Assembly (NCBI RefSeq): GCF_000165675.1
Contig: NZ_AEIZ01000020.1
Coordinates: 1-64,000, forward strand
DNA: 64,000 bases
Direction of reading: 5' to 3'
Source of the DNA: Leuconostoc fallax KCTC 3537
GTDB lineage: Bacteria > Bacillota > Bacilli > Lactobacillales > Lactobacillaceae
Part shown: in pieces, positions 26,870 through 37,480 of the stretch
How positions within the stretch are numbered: position 1 is the stretch's first letter
How the letters are laid out: every line of letters starts with the position of its first letter
Made by a program: the position numbers and the translations under genes
Notes under the pieces: model-generated
What the model was told of the DNA's origin: nothing
Database searches by the model: none
Seen by the model: the letters and a program-made list of their open reading frames with translations, nothing else

Positions 26870-28204
26870 TTACCAACCAATATGATTATCAGATTCAGGT
26901 AGCGCTAGCTGATGTGCATTTAACTCATCAAATACTTGCGCCAATATGGTTAATGCCTGATTGAGCTCTTCTTCCGTTATGACCAATGGCGGTTGAAAAC
27001 GTAAAATATTGCCTCTTAAACTAATGATAATCACACCAAGTTCAAAAGCACGATAAATGATTTTAGTTGTTGCCTCAACATCTGCTTCTCCTGCTTGATT
27101 GACAATATCGACGCCACCATTTAAACCATAAAAACGAACATCCCCAATAAAAGTATACTGCGCTGCCATTTGATGGAAAAATGTCTCAGCAATCTGGCCT
27201 AGTCGTGCTGAACGTTCAATCAAATGTTCTTCTTCTATAACGTCTAGTGTTGCTAAAGCCGCTGCAGATGTGACAGGATTTCCAGCGGTTGTATATAAAT
27301 TAGCTGGTGCATCTAAACTATCCATAATATCGCGTCGACCAATAACCGCACTCAACGGTAAGCCACTAGCAATCGATTTACCAATGCTCATCATATCAGG
27401 TACAATGCCGAAATGATCAATACTCCACATTTTACCAGTACGGCCTAATCCCTGATTCACCTCATCAACAGCAAACACAATACCATGCTGACGTGTAAAT
27501 TCATAAACTAAATCCATATATTGCTGGGGTGCTTTAACGATGCCACCATCTCCTTGAATGGCTTCAATTAGAACCAATGCCACTTCTTCAGCTGGTAAGT
27601 AAGTTTCAAAGGGTAATTTGAATTGTTCAAATAAACGTTTTGAAAAGGTATCATCATCTTCCCCATCCAAGCGCTGATTTTGGTCAGGATAAGGTACCTT
27701 AACAATATCAGGTAATAACGGTCCCATTTTTCTGGACATGTTCAAGCTCACACCAGAAACTGACATTGATCCAAATGTTGATCCATGATAAGCACCAGTA
27801 AAACTAACAATGTAAGAACGACCAGTATAAGCACGCGCAAACTTTATAATGGCATCATTAGCGTCTGAACCTGAATTACCAAATGCTACCTTTTTATCAC
27901 CATCTCCCGGTGCCAATTGAACTAACCGTTGTGCTAATGTAGCTGTCGTTGTGTTAGCAAAATACGCAGGTGTATATTGTATCAACTTGGCAGCTTGTTC
28001 TTGAATTGCTCGAACAACTTTAGGGTGTGAATGACCTGTATTGGTTGCACTTGCGCTGGCTAATAGATCAATATATTGATGATGATCTACATCAGTAATG
28101 ATGGCGCCGGCACCTTTTTCAAGCACAATATCATAGTATTTAATGCGTGCTGTTTTTGCTAGATCTTGATTTTCTTGAGCTAAAATACGTTCATTATTAG
28201 ACAT
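26870..28204 (-). CDS. Isoleucine 2-epimerase-like class III aminotransferase-fold enzyme
   Basis: PLP enzyme of the class III aminotransferase fold. It closely resembles the Lactobacillus buchneri isoleucine 2-epimerase, which racemises branched-chain amino acids (L-Ile to D-allo-Ile): shared blocks are ASASATNTGH, QYTPAYF, GNSGSDANDAI, IQGDGGIVKAP, FAVDEVNQGLGRTGKMW, the lysine loop MSIGKSIASGLPLSAVIG and the C-terminal HIGW. The start at 28204 (MSNNERI) has GAGGAG upstream; a 449-aa frame is also open. At 444 aa it is full length. A 4-aminobutyrate aminotransferase is the alternative annotation, but the shared blocks favour an epimerase. Lies after an amino-acid permease. Confidence 0.72.
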   Translation of the reverse strand: MSNNERILAQENQDLAKTARIKYYDIVLEKGAGAIITDVDHHQYIDLLASASATNTGHSHPKVVRAIQEQAAKLIQYTPAYFANTTTATLAQRLVQLAPGDGDKKVAFGNSGSDANDAIIKFARAYTGRSYIVSFTGAYHGSTFGSMSVSGVSLNMSRKMGPLLPDIVKVPYPDQNQRLDGEDDDTFSKRLFEQFKLPFETYLPAEEVALVLIEAIQGDGGIVKAPQQYMDLVYEFTRQHGIVFAVDEVNQGLGRTGKMWSIDHFGIVPDMMSIGKSIASGLPLSAVIGRRDIMDSLDAPANLYTTAGNPVTSAAALATLDVIEEEHLIERSARLGQIAETFFHQMAAQYTFIGDVRFYGLNGGVDIVNQAGEADVEATTKIIYRAFELGVIIISLRGNILRFQPPLVITEEELNQALTILAQVFDELNAHQLALPESDNHIGW

Positions 28205-28230
28205 ACCATTTCTCCTCAATTGAAAACAAA

Positions 28231-28256
28231 AACAGCCAGTTTGTAAACTGACTGTT
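28231..28256 (-). terminator. Terminator-like hairpin between permease and epimerase genes
   Basis: AACAG-C-CAGTTT / AAACTG-A-CTGTT with a two-base loop and a T run in the minus direction, just before the epimerase ribosome site. It should reduce readthrough from the permease. Confidence 0.7.
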
Positions 28257-28266
28257 TGACCGTTAT

Positions 28267-29730
28267 TTAACCATTTTGCTTACTGTGTCGTACACCATAT
28301 AACAAGTAAACTAATAATCCAATTATGAACCAGACACCGGCATAAAGTTGTGCATCTCTACTTAATCCTGAGAAAACCCACATGCTCAGCAAACCAGCAA
28401 TGGCAGGCGTAACAGGGTACCCTGGCATTTTAAAACCGGCTTCTGGTAAGTCAACACCTTCTCGTTTACGTAATGCATAAATACCAAATGAAACAAAGAT
28501 AAACGCAATTAATGTTCCTGCAGAAATCAATTGTGCCAAGAAAGTGAATGGGAAGACACCACCAATAATCACTGCAACAATTGTTAATACAAGTAGTGCA
28601 TTATTAGGTAAGCCTTTCTTATTCAACGTACCCAATGATTTAGGTAATAAGCCATCTCGACCGAATGAGTAAAGCAAACGTGAACCTGCCATCATCATAC
28701 CAATCAAGGCAGTAAACATTCCGATTACGGCAATACCTTGTACAACTGTGGCCACACCACCAAATCCAGCTTCACGCAATGCCCAACCAATAGGTTCCGC
28801 ATTGTCTTTATAGTTCGTATATTTAAACATTCCCACCAAAACTAAGGAAACGGCTGAGAATAATGAAACGGCAATAACTAATGATCCCAAAATACCACGT
28901 GGCATTGTCTTTTGCGGATTTTTAGCTTCAGCTGAATTGGCTGCAATCGAATCAAATCCGATATAAGCCAAGAAAATCATTGCGACACCAGCTTGGATTC
29001 CAGCCCAACCACCAAATGGTGTGCCATCAGGATTAGTACTTGGTGCTGGAATGAATGGGTGATAGTTAGCAGGGTGTACAGCGGTTAAACCAACAACAAT
29101 GAAGATTAGCACTGCAATAACTTTAGCAATTACTAATATCATTTCAACACGTGATGTAGAAGATACTGAAAGTGATAACAAAACTGCGACAATAAGAATT
29201 GCAACAATGGCAACTAAGTCAACAACCCCACCACTAGGACCAGAAATTGATTCGGACCAACCAAATAGCCCATGTGTATCGAGTGCGCCCGCCAAGTTAT
29301 CGGGTACTTTAAGACCTAGCATTGCCAATTCTGCACGGAAGTTAGCCGATAACCCTGATCCCACGAATGCGACAGCAATGAAATATTCAGCCAATAAGGC
29401 CCAACCGGCAATCCAACCAAATACTTCGCCAAAAATGACGTTAATCCATGAATAGGCTGATCCCGCAAATGGCATAGTTGATGCCATTTCAGCATACGCC
29501 AAGGCAACGAAGCCTGCGACAATGGCTGCTGCCAAAAATGACAATATTACAGCTGGTCCAGCATGCTGCGCTGCTACGACACCTGGTAAGGTGAAAATGG
29601 ATGTTGATACAATTGTTCCGACGCCCAGCGCCAAGAAATCTTTAACGCCTAACACGCGATGTAAATGTTTATCTGATGCTAAATATCTATCTGGCGAATT
29701 CTTTTTGATGATGCGTTGCCATATGCCCAT
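28267..29730 (-). CDS. APC-superfamily amino acid permease
   Basis: A 487-aa membrane protein with about twelve hydrophobic helices, of the cationic amino acid/YfnA-like APC group. The first helix carries the substrate-binding GVGTIVSTSIFTLPG motif, and FAGSAYSWINVIFGE and FLAYIGFDSIAANSAEAKNP are typical. It probably takes up amino acids by proton symport; the substrate cannot be read from sequence. It lies upstream of the branched-chain epimerase-like gene in the same direction, separated by a hairpin. Confidence 0.85.
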   Translation of the reverse strand: MGIWQRIIKKNSPDRYLASDKHLHRVLGVKDFLALGVGTIVSTSIFTLPGVVAAQHAGPAVILSFLAAAIVAGFVALAYAEMASTMPFAGSAYSWINVIFGEVFGWIAGWALLAEYFIAVAFVGSGLSANFRAELAMLGLKVPDNLAGALDTHGLFGWSESISGPSGGVVDLVAIVAILIVAVLLSLSVSSTSRVEMILVIAKVIAVLIFIVVGLTAVHPANYHPFIPAPSTNPDGTPFGGWAGIQAGVAMIFLAYIGFDSIAANSAEAKNPQKTMPRGILGSLVIAVSLFSAVSLVLVGMFKYTNYKDNAEPIGWALREAGFGGVATVVQGIAVIGMFTALIGMMMAGSRLLYSFGRDGLLPKSLGTLNKKGLPNNALLVLTIVAVIIGGVFPFTFLAQLISAGTLIAFIFVSFGIYALRKREGVDLPEAGFKMPGYPVTPAIAGLLSMWVFSGLSRDAQLYAGVWFIIGLLVYLLYGVRHSKQNG

Positions 29731-29841
29731 AAATTTTCTCCAACTTTAAAATATAATGAGACTATTATACACAATTATTAATTTATTTTCAAGTTACCGT
29801 TGAAACCACTGATTATAACTATCATTATATTATTATTATTT

Positions 29842-30594
29842 TTAACTATAGCTAATTTCATCTAGATATAGGCCGGCCGCAGCTGCCGTAAAACGTGCTT
29901 GCGAACGATCTTTGACTTCAATTAAGCGTTGAATATCATGAACTGGTCGCTTCCCTGTCCCAATTTCCAATAAAACACCAACCATAATACGAATTTGATT
30001 ATACAAAAAGGCGTTGCCTTCAAATATAAAAACAATTTCCTGTTCATCAGGCTTATTAATAATGTCGGCACGTGTAATCCGACGGATTGTTGTTTGAGTT
30101 TGATTACCAGAAGCCGCAAAGCTCGCAAAATCATGTTCTCCCAATAAGTCAGGTAACGCTTTCTCAATGCGTTGAATATCTAATGGCCAGTGAAAATGAC
30201 CAGCATATTTCCGCTTAAATGGATCGACAAAATCTTGCGTTGATAAACGATAAAAATATCTCTTATGATGCGAATTAAATCTCGCATGAAAGTCATCGTT
30301 AACAATTTCAACCTCTCGAATCATAATGTCACGTGGCAATAAAGTATTCAACCCTTTGCGTACACTAGCTGCAGGTATATTAAACGGCAAGTCAAAATTA
30401 ATAACTTGTCCAAGTGCATGCACACCAGTATCTGTTCGAGAAGCACCAATGACACGAATTGGTGTTGCTGGATTTTTGGCCATCTGATTGACGACTTTGT
30501 TGAGCTCTCCTTGAACTGTTCGCACATCATTTTGTACTTGAAAACCAAAAAATCCTGAACCATCATAACTTACAATTGCTTTATAACGCGGCAT
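29842..30594 (-). CDS. truA: tRNA pseudouridine(38-40) synthase TruA
   Basis: Makes pseudouridine at positions 38-40 of the anticodon arm. The catalytic aspartate is in GASRTDTGVHALGQ (about residue 54). At 250 aa it is normal length. Two in-frame ATGs are present; the second (30594, MPRYKAIVSYDG) lies seven bases after AAGGAG, while the first lies one base from it, so the second is chosen. Follows ecfA1-ecfA2-ecfT, its usual neighbours. The rplM-rpsI pair that often comes next is not here; an amino-acid permease follows instead. Confidence 0.93.
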   Translation of the reverse strand: MPRYKAIVSYDGSGFFGFQVQNDVRTVQGELNKVVNQMAKNPATPIRVIGASRTDTGVHALGQVINFDLPFNIPAASVRKGLNTLLPRDIMIREVEIVNDDFHARFNSHHKRYFYRLSTQDFVDPFKRKYAGHFHWPLDIQRIEKALPDLLGEHDFASFAASGNQTQTTIRRITRADIINKPDEQEIVFIFEGNAFLYNQIRIMVGVLLEIGTGKRPVHDIQRLIEVKDRSQARFTAAAAGLYLDEISYS

Positions 30595-30614
30595 ACTCAT
30601 ACTCCTTTGTACTC

Positions 30615-30637
30615 TAAAAAAGACGCTTAGTGCGTCC
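30615..30637 (-). terminator. Hairpin with T tract between ecfT and truA
   Basis: GACGC-TTAGT-GCGTC followed by six T in the minus direction, 21 bases before the truA ribosome site. Probably a partial terminator. Confidence 0.55.
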
Positions 30638-30656
30638 GCCTTTAAAATAAGTCAAA

Positions 30657-31457
30657 TTAAATTAAATACAAAACTGAAAAGAAAATAATAGAAAACAGAA
30701 GTAAACTTGCAAAAGCTTGATAATCCTGTTTTTTATATTTTAAAATGCGATATTTAGTACGATGCTCGGCATCTTTAAATCCCCGGACTTCCATGGCATT
30801 AGCTAAGTCTAGTGCGCGTTGTAAGGCACCAACAAACAGCGGAATCAGTAGTGGTACAATCGCCTTAGCACGTTTCACCGGCCCACCTGTTGAAAAACTC
30901 ATACCTCGTGATTTTTGAGCATTCATAATTTTTTGTGTCTCATCCATTAATAATGGTACAAAACGTAAAGCAATTGAAAGCATCAAAGCCATTTCTGCAA
31001 CTGGTACTTTAAGCGATTTTAATGGTTTTAATAGCGATTCTAGCGCATTTGCAATACTGGTGGGTGGTGTTGTCAATGTCATAATTGTCGACATTAAAAT
31101 AATTAAAACAAAACGAAACATGACAAACAAAGCATTAATCACACCAGGCAGGGTAACTTTAATAAAACCAAAATGTAGTAATACCGGTGTACCCCCAGTG
31201 AAAAATATCTGCAACACAATTGTGAAGGCTAGTAGCCAAAAGATTGGCTTTAAACCATCAATATACATTTTAAGCGGTTGTTGCGTTAATAAAATAGTGA
31301 ACCAGACAAATATCGCCGCTACTAGATAAGTTGACCACGTATTTGCCCATAACATGAGCAAGATGAATACAAAAGTACCAATAATTTTTGTTCGAGGATC
31401 TAACTGATGAACGACTGACTTTCCAGGAACGAAACGACCAATCATAATATTACCCAT
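30657..31457 (-). CDS. ecfT: ECF transporter transmembrane subunit EcfT
   Basis: A 266-aa membrane scaffold of group II ECF transporters, joining the two ATPases to exchangeable S components for vitamins. Several hydrophobic helices, and the Ala-Arg-Gly-type coupling motifs that contact the ATPases: [10 protein letters not shown] and [13 protein letters not shown]. The start overlaps the ecfA2 stop. No S component lies in the window. Confidence 0.94.
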   Translation of the reverse strand: MGNIMIGRFVPGKSVVHQLDPRTKIIGTFVFILLMLWANTWSTYLVAAIFVWFTILLTQQPLKMYIDGLKPIFWLLAFTIVLQIFFTGGTPVLLHFGFIKVTLPGVINALFVMFRFVLIILMSTIMTLTTPPTSIANALESLLKPLKSLKVPVAEMALMLSIALRFVPLLMDETQKIMNAQKSRGMSFSTGGPVKRAKAIVPLLIPLFVGALQRALDLANAMEVRGFKDAEHRTKYRILKYKKQDYQAFASLLLFSIIFFSVLYLI

Positions 31458-32310
31458 GCGTTGTCCCCCTAGAATTAATGAGATCTGTTAATGCTTTAAT
31501 GGTTAACGGCCTTTGCTCAAACTGCCAGTCTTGCTGTCTAAGCTTTTCGGCAAATTGCCCAGCTTTTGGTAAATCCAACTTCATGTCAGTAAACCATTGT
31601 ATATCACGATTAAACAATTGTTCTGGCGCTTCTTGCGCTGCCACTTTACCTTCATGCATAACAATGACCTGATCTGCAATTTGAGCCACATGATCCATTT
31701 GATGTGAAATTAAAATCACTGTTTTATTCAACGTCTTTAATTCAATAACCAAATTTAATAATTCTTGTTGACCCCTAGGGTCTAGCCCGGCTGCAGGTTC
31801 GTCCAAAACAACGATATCAGGATTACTAGCCAACGCACCAGCAATGGCAATACGCCGCATTTGCCCACCCGATAGTTCAAACGGAGATTTCTCCCATAGC
31901 GTCTCAGATACATTTAGACGCTTTAGGGCAATTTCTGCGGCGTTTTTGGCATCAGATCGACTGTATCCAAAATTAATTGGCCCATACATCACATCTTCCA
32001 GAACAGTATTTGCAAACAGTTGATTTTCTGGAAATTGAAATACCATGCCAACCTTTTCACGAATGCGCATCAATTCTTTTTCTTTAGTGTTTGCGGTGAT
32101 GTGGTGATCTGCAACGGTTACCTGCCCTTCAGTGGGCAACAATAAACCATTAATATGCTGAATCAGTGTCGATTTCCCTGATCCAGTCTGACCAACTACA
32201 GCCGTCACTTGCCCTGTTGGAAAGTTCGCCGTGATGTCAAATAGGATCGGCTGTTCAAGTGACGTCCCTGCACCATAACTAAAATTTACTTGTTGGAAGT
32301 TGATAGCCAA
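31450..32310 (-). CDS. ecfA2: ECF transporter ATPase EcfA2
   Basis: A 286-aa ATPase of the energy-coupling module. Walker [10 protein letters not shown] (about residue 41), Q-loop FQFPENQLF, signature [13 protein letters not shown], and Walker [12 protein letters not shown]. It is paired with EcfA1, whose 3' end its start overlaps by 25 bases, and it overlaps ecfT by eight bases. These overlaps point to coupled translation of the module. Confidence 0.95.
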   Translation of the reverse strand: MAINFQQVNFSYGAGTSLEQPILFDITANFPTGQVTAVVGQTGSGKSTLIQHINGLLLPTEGQVTVADHHITANTKEKELMRIREKVGMVFQFPENQLFANTVLEDVMYGPINFGYSRSDAKNAAEIALKRLNVSETLWEKSPFELSGGQMRRIAIAGALASNPDIVVLDEPAAGLDPRGQQELLNLVIELKTLNKTVILISHQMDHVAQIADQVIVMHEGKVAAQEAPEQLFNRDIQWFTDMKLDLPKAGQFAEKLRQQDWQFEQRPLTIKALTDLINSRGTTHG

Positions 32311-33107
32311 GAAATTAATTCACTTTCATTTAAGTATTTTTGGGGTTTTTGATTCAAATGCGCAACTACTTCACCAGAAAAAGGTAAGCCCAACCCGTTG
32401 TGATGCAAAACGTCTGCTTCTGAAAAGACTTGCGCGGGTGTACCATCTAAAATCAATTGTCCATCATTAATCACAACTACGCGATCAGCTAGTGCTGCCT
32501 CATCCATGTCATGCGTAATCGTCACCAAAGTTAATGCATCACCAAACTGCTCTTTTAACTGTGTCAGTGTTGCCATTACTGCCTGCCGTCCTTCAGGATC
32601 AAGCATTGCCGTCGCCTCATCTAAAATAATGATTTTAGGTTGTAAAGCGAGCACACTAGCTAGTGCTACGCGTTGCTTTTGACCACCAGATAACGTATGT
32701 GGTTCTCGATCCTGATATTCAGACATCCCGACAATTTCGAGCGTTTTAGCAATCATTTTTGGCATGAGTTTTGTATCAATTTCATTATTCTCTAAACCAA
32801 ATGCCACATCATCAGCGACGGTAGCACCAACAAATTGGTTATCTGGATTTTGGAAAACCATACCAATTTGGCTACGAACGTCATTAACCGTTGATTCAGA
32901 TAAAACTTGATTGAATACGGTAATTCCACCTTGTGTTGGCGTTAACAACCCCATAATTAATTTTGCTAAAGTCGACTTGCCAGAGCCATTATGGCCGACC
33001 AAAGCCACCCACTGTCCAGGATCAATCGTTAAATTAAAATCCTGAAATAACGTCGTCTGATTTTGGTACTGATATGTTAAATTGTTAATCTTAATCGCAT
33101 TTTCCAT
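32286..33107 (-). CDS. ecfA1: ECF transporter ATPase EcfA1
   Basis: A 273-aa ATPase with Walker A GHNGSGKST (about residue 40), Q-loop FQNPDNQFVG, signature LSGGQKQRVALAS and Walker B IILDEATAMLD. The Glu after Walker B is followed by Ala rather than Pro, the EcfA1 pattern. It is the first gene of ecfA1-A2-T-truA. In many Firmicutes rplQ directly precedes it; here two plus-strand respiratory genes lie between. Confidence 0.95.
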   Translation of the reverse strand: MENAIKINNLTYQYQNQTTLFQDFNLTIDPGQWVALVGHNGSGKSTLAKLIMGLLTPTQGGITVFNQVLSESTVNDVRSQIGMVFQNPDNQFVGATVADDVAFGLENNEIDTKLMPKMIAKTLEIVGMSEYQDREPHTLSGGQKQRVALASVLALQPKIIILDEATAMLDPEGRQAVMATLTQLKEQFGDALTLVTITHDMDEAALADRVVVINDGQLILDGTPAQVFSEADVLHHNGLGLPFSGEVVAHLNQKPQKYLNESELISWLSTSNK

Positions 33108-33189
33108 TAGCTATTATTTTATCATAATATTATCGTATAGGCCGTAATAAAATGTAAAGCTACTTTCACAAACTTTTCAAGCGATAATT

Positions 33190-33219
33190 CTTTTAAAATA
33201 GCTTTTATAGCGCTATAAT
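33190..33219 (+). promoter_or_regulatory. Candidate ndh promoter
   Basis: A perfect TATAAT (33214-33219) lies about 55 bases before the ndh ATG. A TTTTAA 17 bases upstream is a weak -35. The 166-base region between ecfA1 and ndh is divergent and shows no clear operator. Confidence 0.45.
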
Positions 33220-33274
33220 TGTATTGGCTTTACTATTATCATATTACATTTTTCACAAAGGAAGAGTTTTTATC

Positions 33275-34951
33275 ATGCCAAAAAGAACATTGTTGTCGTC
33301 GGTGCGGGGTTTGGTGGTGTTTTTGCAGCCAAACTCCTATCTCATAAGTTAAAGTCACAAAAAGATTATGACATTATCCTTATCGACAAACATTCTTACT
33401 TTACTTATATGACAGAATTACATGAAGTGGCCTCACAACGTGTGGCACCACAACATGTCCAAGAAGATCTAGAACATCTCTTTTACCAACATAAAAACGT
33501 TAAGCTTTTAACTGCCGAAGTTAATGGTGTTGATAAATCTAAACGAATCGTCAGTACAACCCAAGGTGATGTCCCCTACGAAAAGTTAATCTTAGCTGTC
33601 GGTGGCCAATCCAATGACTTTGGTACCCCTGGCGTTAAAGAACACGGATTTGAACTATGGTCAATGGAAGAATCTCTAACCATTCGTAATCATATTGAAA
33701 ACACCGTTGGTCAAGGGGCTGCGGAATTAGATCCAGTTAAGCGTGAACAGATGCTAACAATAGCTGTTGTTGGTTCTGGGTTCACAGGAACTGAATTAAT
33801 GGGTGAGTTCATTGAGCAACGTAAGGTCCTCGCTAAGACTTACAAGCTTGATGAGAATGAAATTAAACTTGTCATGTTAGAAGCCTCACCACAGATTTTA
33901 AATATGCTAAAAGATCGTAAATTAGCTGACAAAGCATACCGTTATATGACTGAACACGGTGTTGATATTCGCACCGATTCACGTGTTACATCAGTTGATG
34001 AAACCGGTATTACGTTTGCAGATGGTTCACGCTTAGCCACGCGTTCATTAATTTGGACAGCTGGTGTTAAAGCTAAATCATTCATCTCTGATTGGGGATT
34101 CAAATATGGCCGTGGTGGTCGTATTGAAGCAGATGATTATATGCGCGCTACTTCAGATGACGACAGTGCAGAGGAACATATTTATGTTGCCGGTGATACT
34201 TTGTCTTATGTCGATAAGACAACTGGTCCGGTGCCACAAACTGTTGAAGGTGCAGAGAATGCCGCGAAAACAGCAGTCATTAATATATTAGCTGACTTAG
34301 GATTAGGTTCACGTAAGACATTCACCGATGTTGTGAAATATCACGGATTTGCTGTATCGATCGGTTCACATTATACAGTTGCCAGTCTTTTAAAGAATAT
34401 CAACATTTCTGGCTTTATGGCCGGTATGGCTAAACACGCCATTAACTTGTATTTCTATTCTCAAATTCGTTCTGCGTATTCTATTTTCAACTATACTTTG
34501 GATGAATTCTTCCGTACTGAAAATGGCCGTAATCCATTTAGAGGTACAATTTCTCGCTTAGGTAACGTTTTGTGGGCAACCCCGCTACGTCTATTACTCG
34601 GTGTTTTCTGGATCCTAGCAGCACTTGGCAATCTAAATACCGGTATGAACGACCTCTTCTGGCAACAAGGTATTGCCAGTTTCTTAGAACTTATCGTTGG
34701 TTCTGGTTTGATTTTTAGGCCTATTCACTTGGCCCCTTGGTTTAGTTTCAATCATTTTGGCAATTAGTGCTTGGGCAATGAATGGTTTTGATGTCATCCA
34801 TTGGTTCTTAATCTTAGGTAGCCTTGCCATCATGAATGGATCCGGCCGTGGTATTGGTTTAGATTTCTTTGTTGTACCTTTACTCCAAAAATGGTTTGGT
34901 CAATTATGGTATGGTAAAGCAAAATCATACTACGATGAAATTCATAAATAA
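33275..34951 (+). pseudogene. ndh: Type II NADH dehydrogenase with C-terminal membrane domain, two frameshifts
   Basis: FAD enzyme that passes electrons from NADH to menaquinone at the membrane without pumping protons. The N-terminal FAD fold (NIVVVGAGFGG), the NAD-binding VVGSGFTGTEL and FAD-binding HIYVAGDT are visible. Residues after about 400 form four hydrophobic helices, resembling a DoxX-type domain, ending SYYDEIHK. The ATG at 33275 follows AAAGGAAG. The frame is lost at a five-A run (33280-33284, one short) and at TTT (34741-34743, one too many). The corrected length is about 558 aa. It starts a two-gene plus-strand unit with the polyprenyl synthase. Confidence 0.85.
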
Positions 34952-35016
34952 GTTATAATGATAGAGTGTGGCAGTGATGCTACATTCCGTACATAAAGAG
35001 TTGAAAAGAGAAAACT

Positions 35017-36019
35017 ATGGCGACGTCACCTACATTGCCAATAATTTGGGATGAATTTCCAGAATTAAAAAACCACTAGAATTAGTGCTTCAGCAAGTTT
35101 CTAGTAGTTGGACAATTGGCTTCAAAGATATTGACACTGCGATCAAATCACAATTAAACGCTGGTAAACTTGTTAGACCTGCATTAACATTACTATTTTC
35201 TGAGTTAACTGATGAAGCTTACAATGAAAATGCTATTACATTGGGTGCTAGTGTCGAATTACTTCACTTAGCGACACTTATTCATGATGATATTATTGAT
35301 GAATCTAAGTTAAGGCGCGGTCAGACAAGCATACAAACACGTTTTGGTAAGGATACCGCCGTTTATTCGGGTGATTATTTACTGACTGGTATGTTTACTT
35401 TGCTTAACAAGGTTAATAATATTGAAGTTAATCAGTACGCAAATGAGTCCTTAAAAGAAATACTATTTGGTGAATTATCACAAAAACAAAATCGTTATCG
35501 ACTAGATATGACTTTTGACGAGTATCTTCTTCAAATTAAAGGTAAAACAGCTGCGCTGTTTAGAATGAGTACGTTATTTGGTATAATGAGTCGTCCAAAT
35601 GACGAAATCAACAACTTTCGCGATTTAATGCAAAAAATTGGCGAAACTATGGGTATGACATTTCAATTATTAGATGATTATTTAGATTTTTCTGAATTAG
35701 GTGATAACCTCGCATTAGGTAAACCAACTGGTCAAGATATACAAAATGGTATCTACACCGCTCCCATATTGTTTGCCTTGCAAGATGAGACAAAACGTAA
35801 TGACTTAAAAAACTTCTTGCACTACGTGATGCCATCACGCCAACGCAATTAAATCAATTACATGAACTTGTTGTTAACGCGCATGCTATTGAACAATTAA
35901 ATGATTTATTGATGCACAATAACGAGCAATTAAATGCTTTAATTGAATCATTGCCTGATACCAAAATCAAACAACAATTACAGTTATTAAATACCAGATT
36001 ACTTCATCGACATCAATAA
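35017..36019 (+). pseudogene. Polyprenyl diphosphate synthase (heptaprenyl-type), two frameshifts
   Basis: trans-Prenyl diphosphate synthase that elongates allylic diphosphates; probably makes the menaquinone side chain. The first aspartate-rich motif is IHDDIIDESKLRRG (the downstream LRRG Arg pair binds the diphosphate) and the second LLDDYLDF. The ATG at 35017 opens MATSPTLPIIWDE. Frame is lost at six-A runs 35067-35072 and 35807-35812, each one base short. With both fixed the protein is about 334 aa and ends LLHRHQ. It follows ndh by 65 bases on the same strand, away from the menaquinone ring genes, which are not in the window. Confidence 0.85.
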
Positions 36020-36050
36020 AAAACGTATTGCTTATTAGCAATACGTTTTT
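36019..36050. terminator. Bidirectional terminator between polyprenyl synthase and rplQ
   Basis: AAAACGTATTGC-TTATTA-GCAATACGTTTT, a 12-pair hairpin with A and T tracts, between the converging genes. Confidence 0.9.
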
Positions 36051-36063
36051 ATTTTAATAATGA

Positions 36064-36447
36064 TTAGTCAACGAGTTCCAAGATGACCAATTGAGCGGCA
36101 TCGCCACGACGTTGGACAGTCTTGAGAATTCGTGTATACCCACCATTACGCTCTGCGAAACGGGGTGCAACATCATCAAACAACTTTTGTAAAGCTGTTT
36201 GTACCTTTACATTATCATCATTTTCGATAACATCAGCAACTTCATTGCGAACGAATGCAGCAGCCTTACGACGTGCTGACAAATCACCGCGCTTACCTAA
36301 TGTAATCATTTGATCAGTAGTCTTACGAACTTCTTTTGCGCGAGCTTCAGTTGTTGTAATACGACCATTAATTAGTAAATCAGTAGTCAAATCACGCAAC
36401 ATCGCTTTACGTTGTGAGCTTGTACGACCCAACTTACGATATGTCAT
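36064..36447 (-). CDS. rplQ: 50S ribosomal protein L17
   Basis: A 127-aa large-subunit protein, last gene of the alpha operon. It begins [20 protein letters not shown], the family signature, with the conserved [17 protein letters not shown]. Follows rpoA by 40 bases and ends at the bidirectional terminator. Normal length. Confidence 0.97.
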   Translation of the reverse strand: MTYRKLGRTSSQRKAMLRDLTTDLLINGRITTTEARAKEVRKTTDQMITLGKRGDLSARRKAAAFVRNEVADVIENDDNVKVQTALQKLFDDVAPRFAERNGGYTRILKTVQRRGDAAQLVILELVD

Positions 36448-36487
36448 TGGTGAATCCTCCTTTGTATTAGTAGTTTAAAGTCATGCG

Positions 36488-37432
36488 TTAATCTTCCTTG
36501 CGAAATCCAAGACCCATTTCAATGAGCTTTTCTTGGATTTCATCAAGTGATTTCCGACCGAGATTACGTACTTTCATCATGTCGGCTTCAGAACGATCAG
36601 TCAACTCCGATATGGTGTTAATGCCGGCCCGTTTAAGACAATTATAAGAACGAACTGATAAATCTAAATCTTCAATTGGTGCAGAATCCTGTACAGAAGA
36701 AACTGTTTGTTCAACATCTACCATTACTTCAGTCTCTGCAGCAACACTAGAAATATCAGTGAACAAATTCAAATGTTCAGATAAAATCTTCGCACCTAAA
36801 CTCAAAGCATCACTTGGCTTGATAGAACCATTTGTCCAAATATCAAAAGTGAGCTTGTCATAATCATCACGTTGACCAACACGAGTATTCTCAACTTGAT
36901 AATTAACACGTTCAATTGGTGTATAAATTGAATCAACCGCCAAAACGCCGATTGGCATTTCATCACGCAATTGCTTGTTTTCATCAGCTGATGAATAACC
37001 ACGACCCTTTACTGCCGTGACTGTCATATGCAATGACTTACCTGCTGCTACAGTAGCTAAGTGCAATTCTGGATTCAAAACTTCAATATCAGCACTGCCC
37101 TGTAAATCAGCGGCAGTAACTTCTGCTGGACCTTGAACATCAATTTCAAGGCTTTTTTCTTCATCAGAATCAATAGCTAGCACAACTTTTTTCAAATTTA
37201 AAATTAGTTGAGTAACATCCTCAACAACGCCATCCACAGTCGAAAACTCGTGGACAACGCCATCAATCTGGACCGTATTAACGGCTGCGCCTGGAAGCGA
37301 TGACAACAAGATGCGACGCAAGGAATTACCAAGAGTCGTACCATAGCCACGCTCAAGAGGCTCTACAACAAACTTGCCGTAGCGGGCATCCTCTTCGATG
37401 TTATGAATGTTTGGCTTTTCAAATTCAATCAT
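36488..37432 (-). CDS. rpoA: RNA polymerase alpha subunit
   Basis: A 314-aa subunit that nucleates RNA polymerase assembly. N-terminal dimerisation domain with [25 protein letters not shown], then a linker near residue 230 and a C-terminal domain ([27 protein letters not shown]) that contacts UP elements and activators. Lies between rpsK and rplQ. Confidence 0.97.
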   Translation of the reverse strand: MIEFEKPNIHNIEEDARYGKFVVEPLERGYGTTLGNSLRRILLSSLPGAAVNTVQIDGVVHEFSTVDGVVEDVTQLILNLKKVVLAIDSDEEKSLEIDVQGPAEVTAADLQGSADIEVLNPELHLATVAAGKSLHMTVTAVKGRGYSSADENKQLRDEMPIGVLAVDSIYTPIERVNYQVENTRVGQRDDYDKLTFDIWTNGSIKPSDALSLGAKILSEHLNLFTDISSVAAETEVMVDVEQTVSSVQDSAPIEDLDLSVRSYNCLKRAGINTISELTDRSEADMMKVRNLGRKSLDEIQEKLIEMGLGFRKED

Positions 37433-37480
37433 CTGTTAATTATTTACCCCTTCTTTCACAGCAAGAGCAATGAAATTCGA

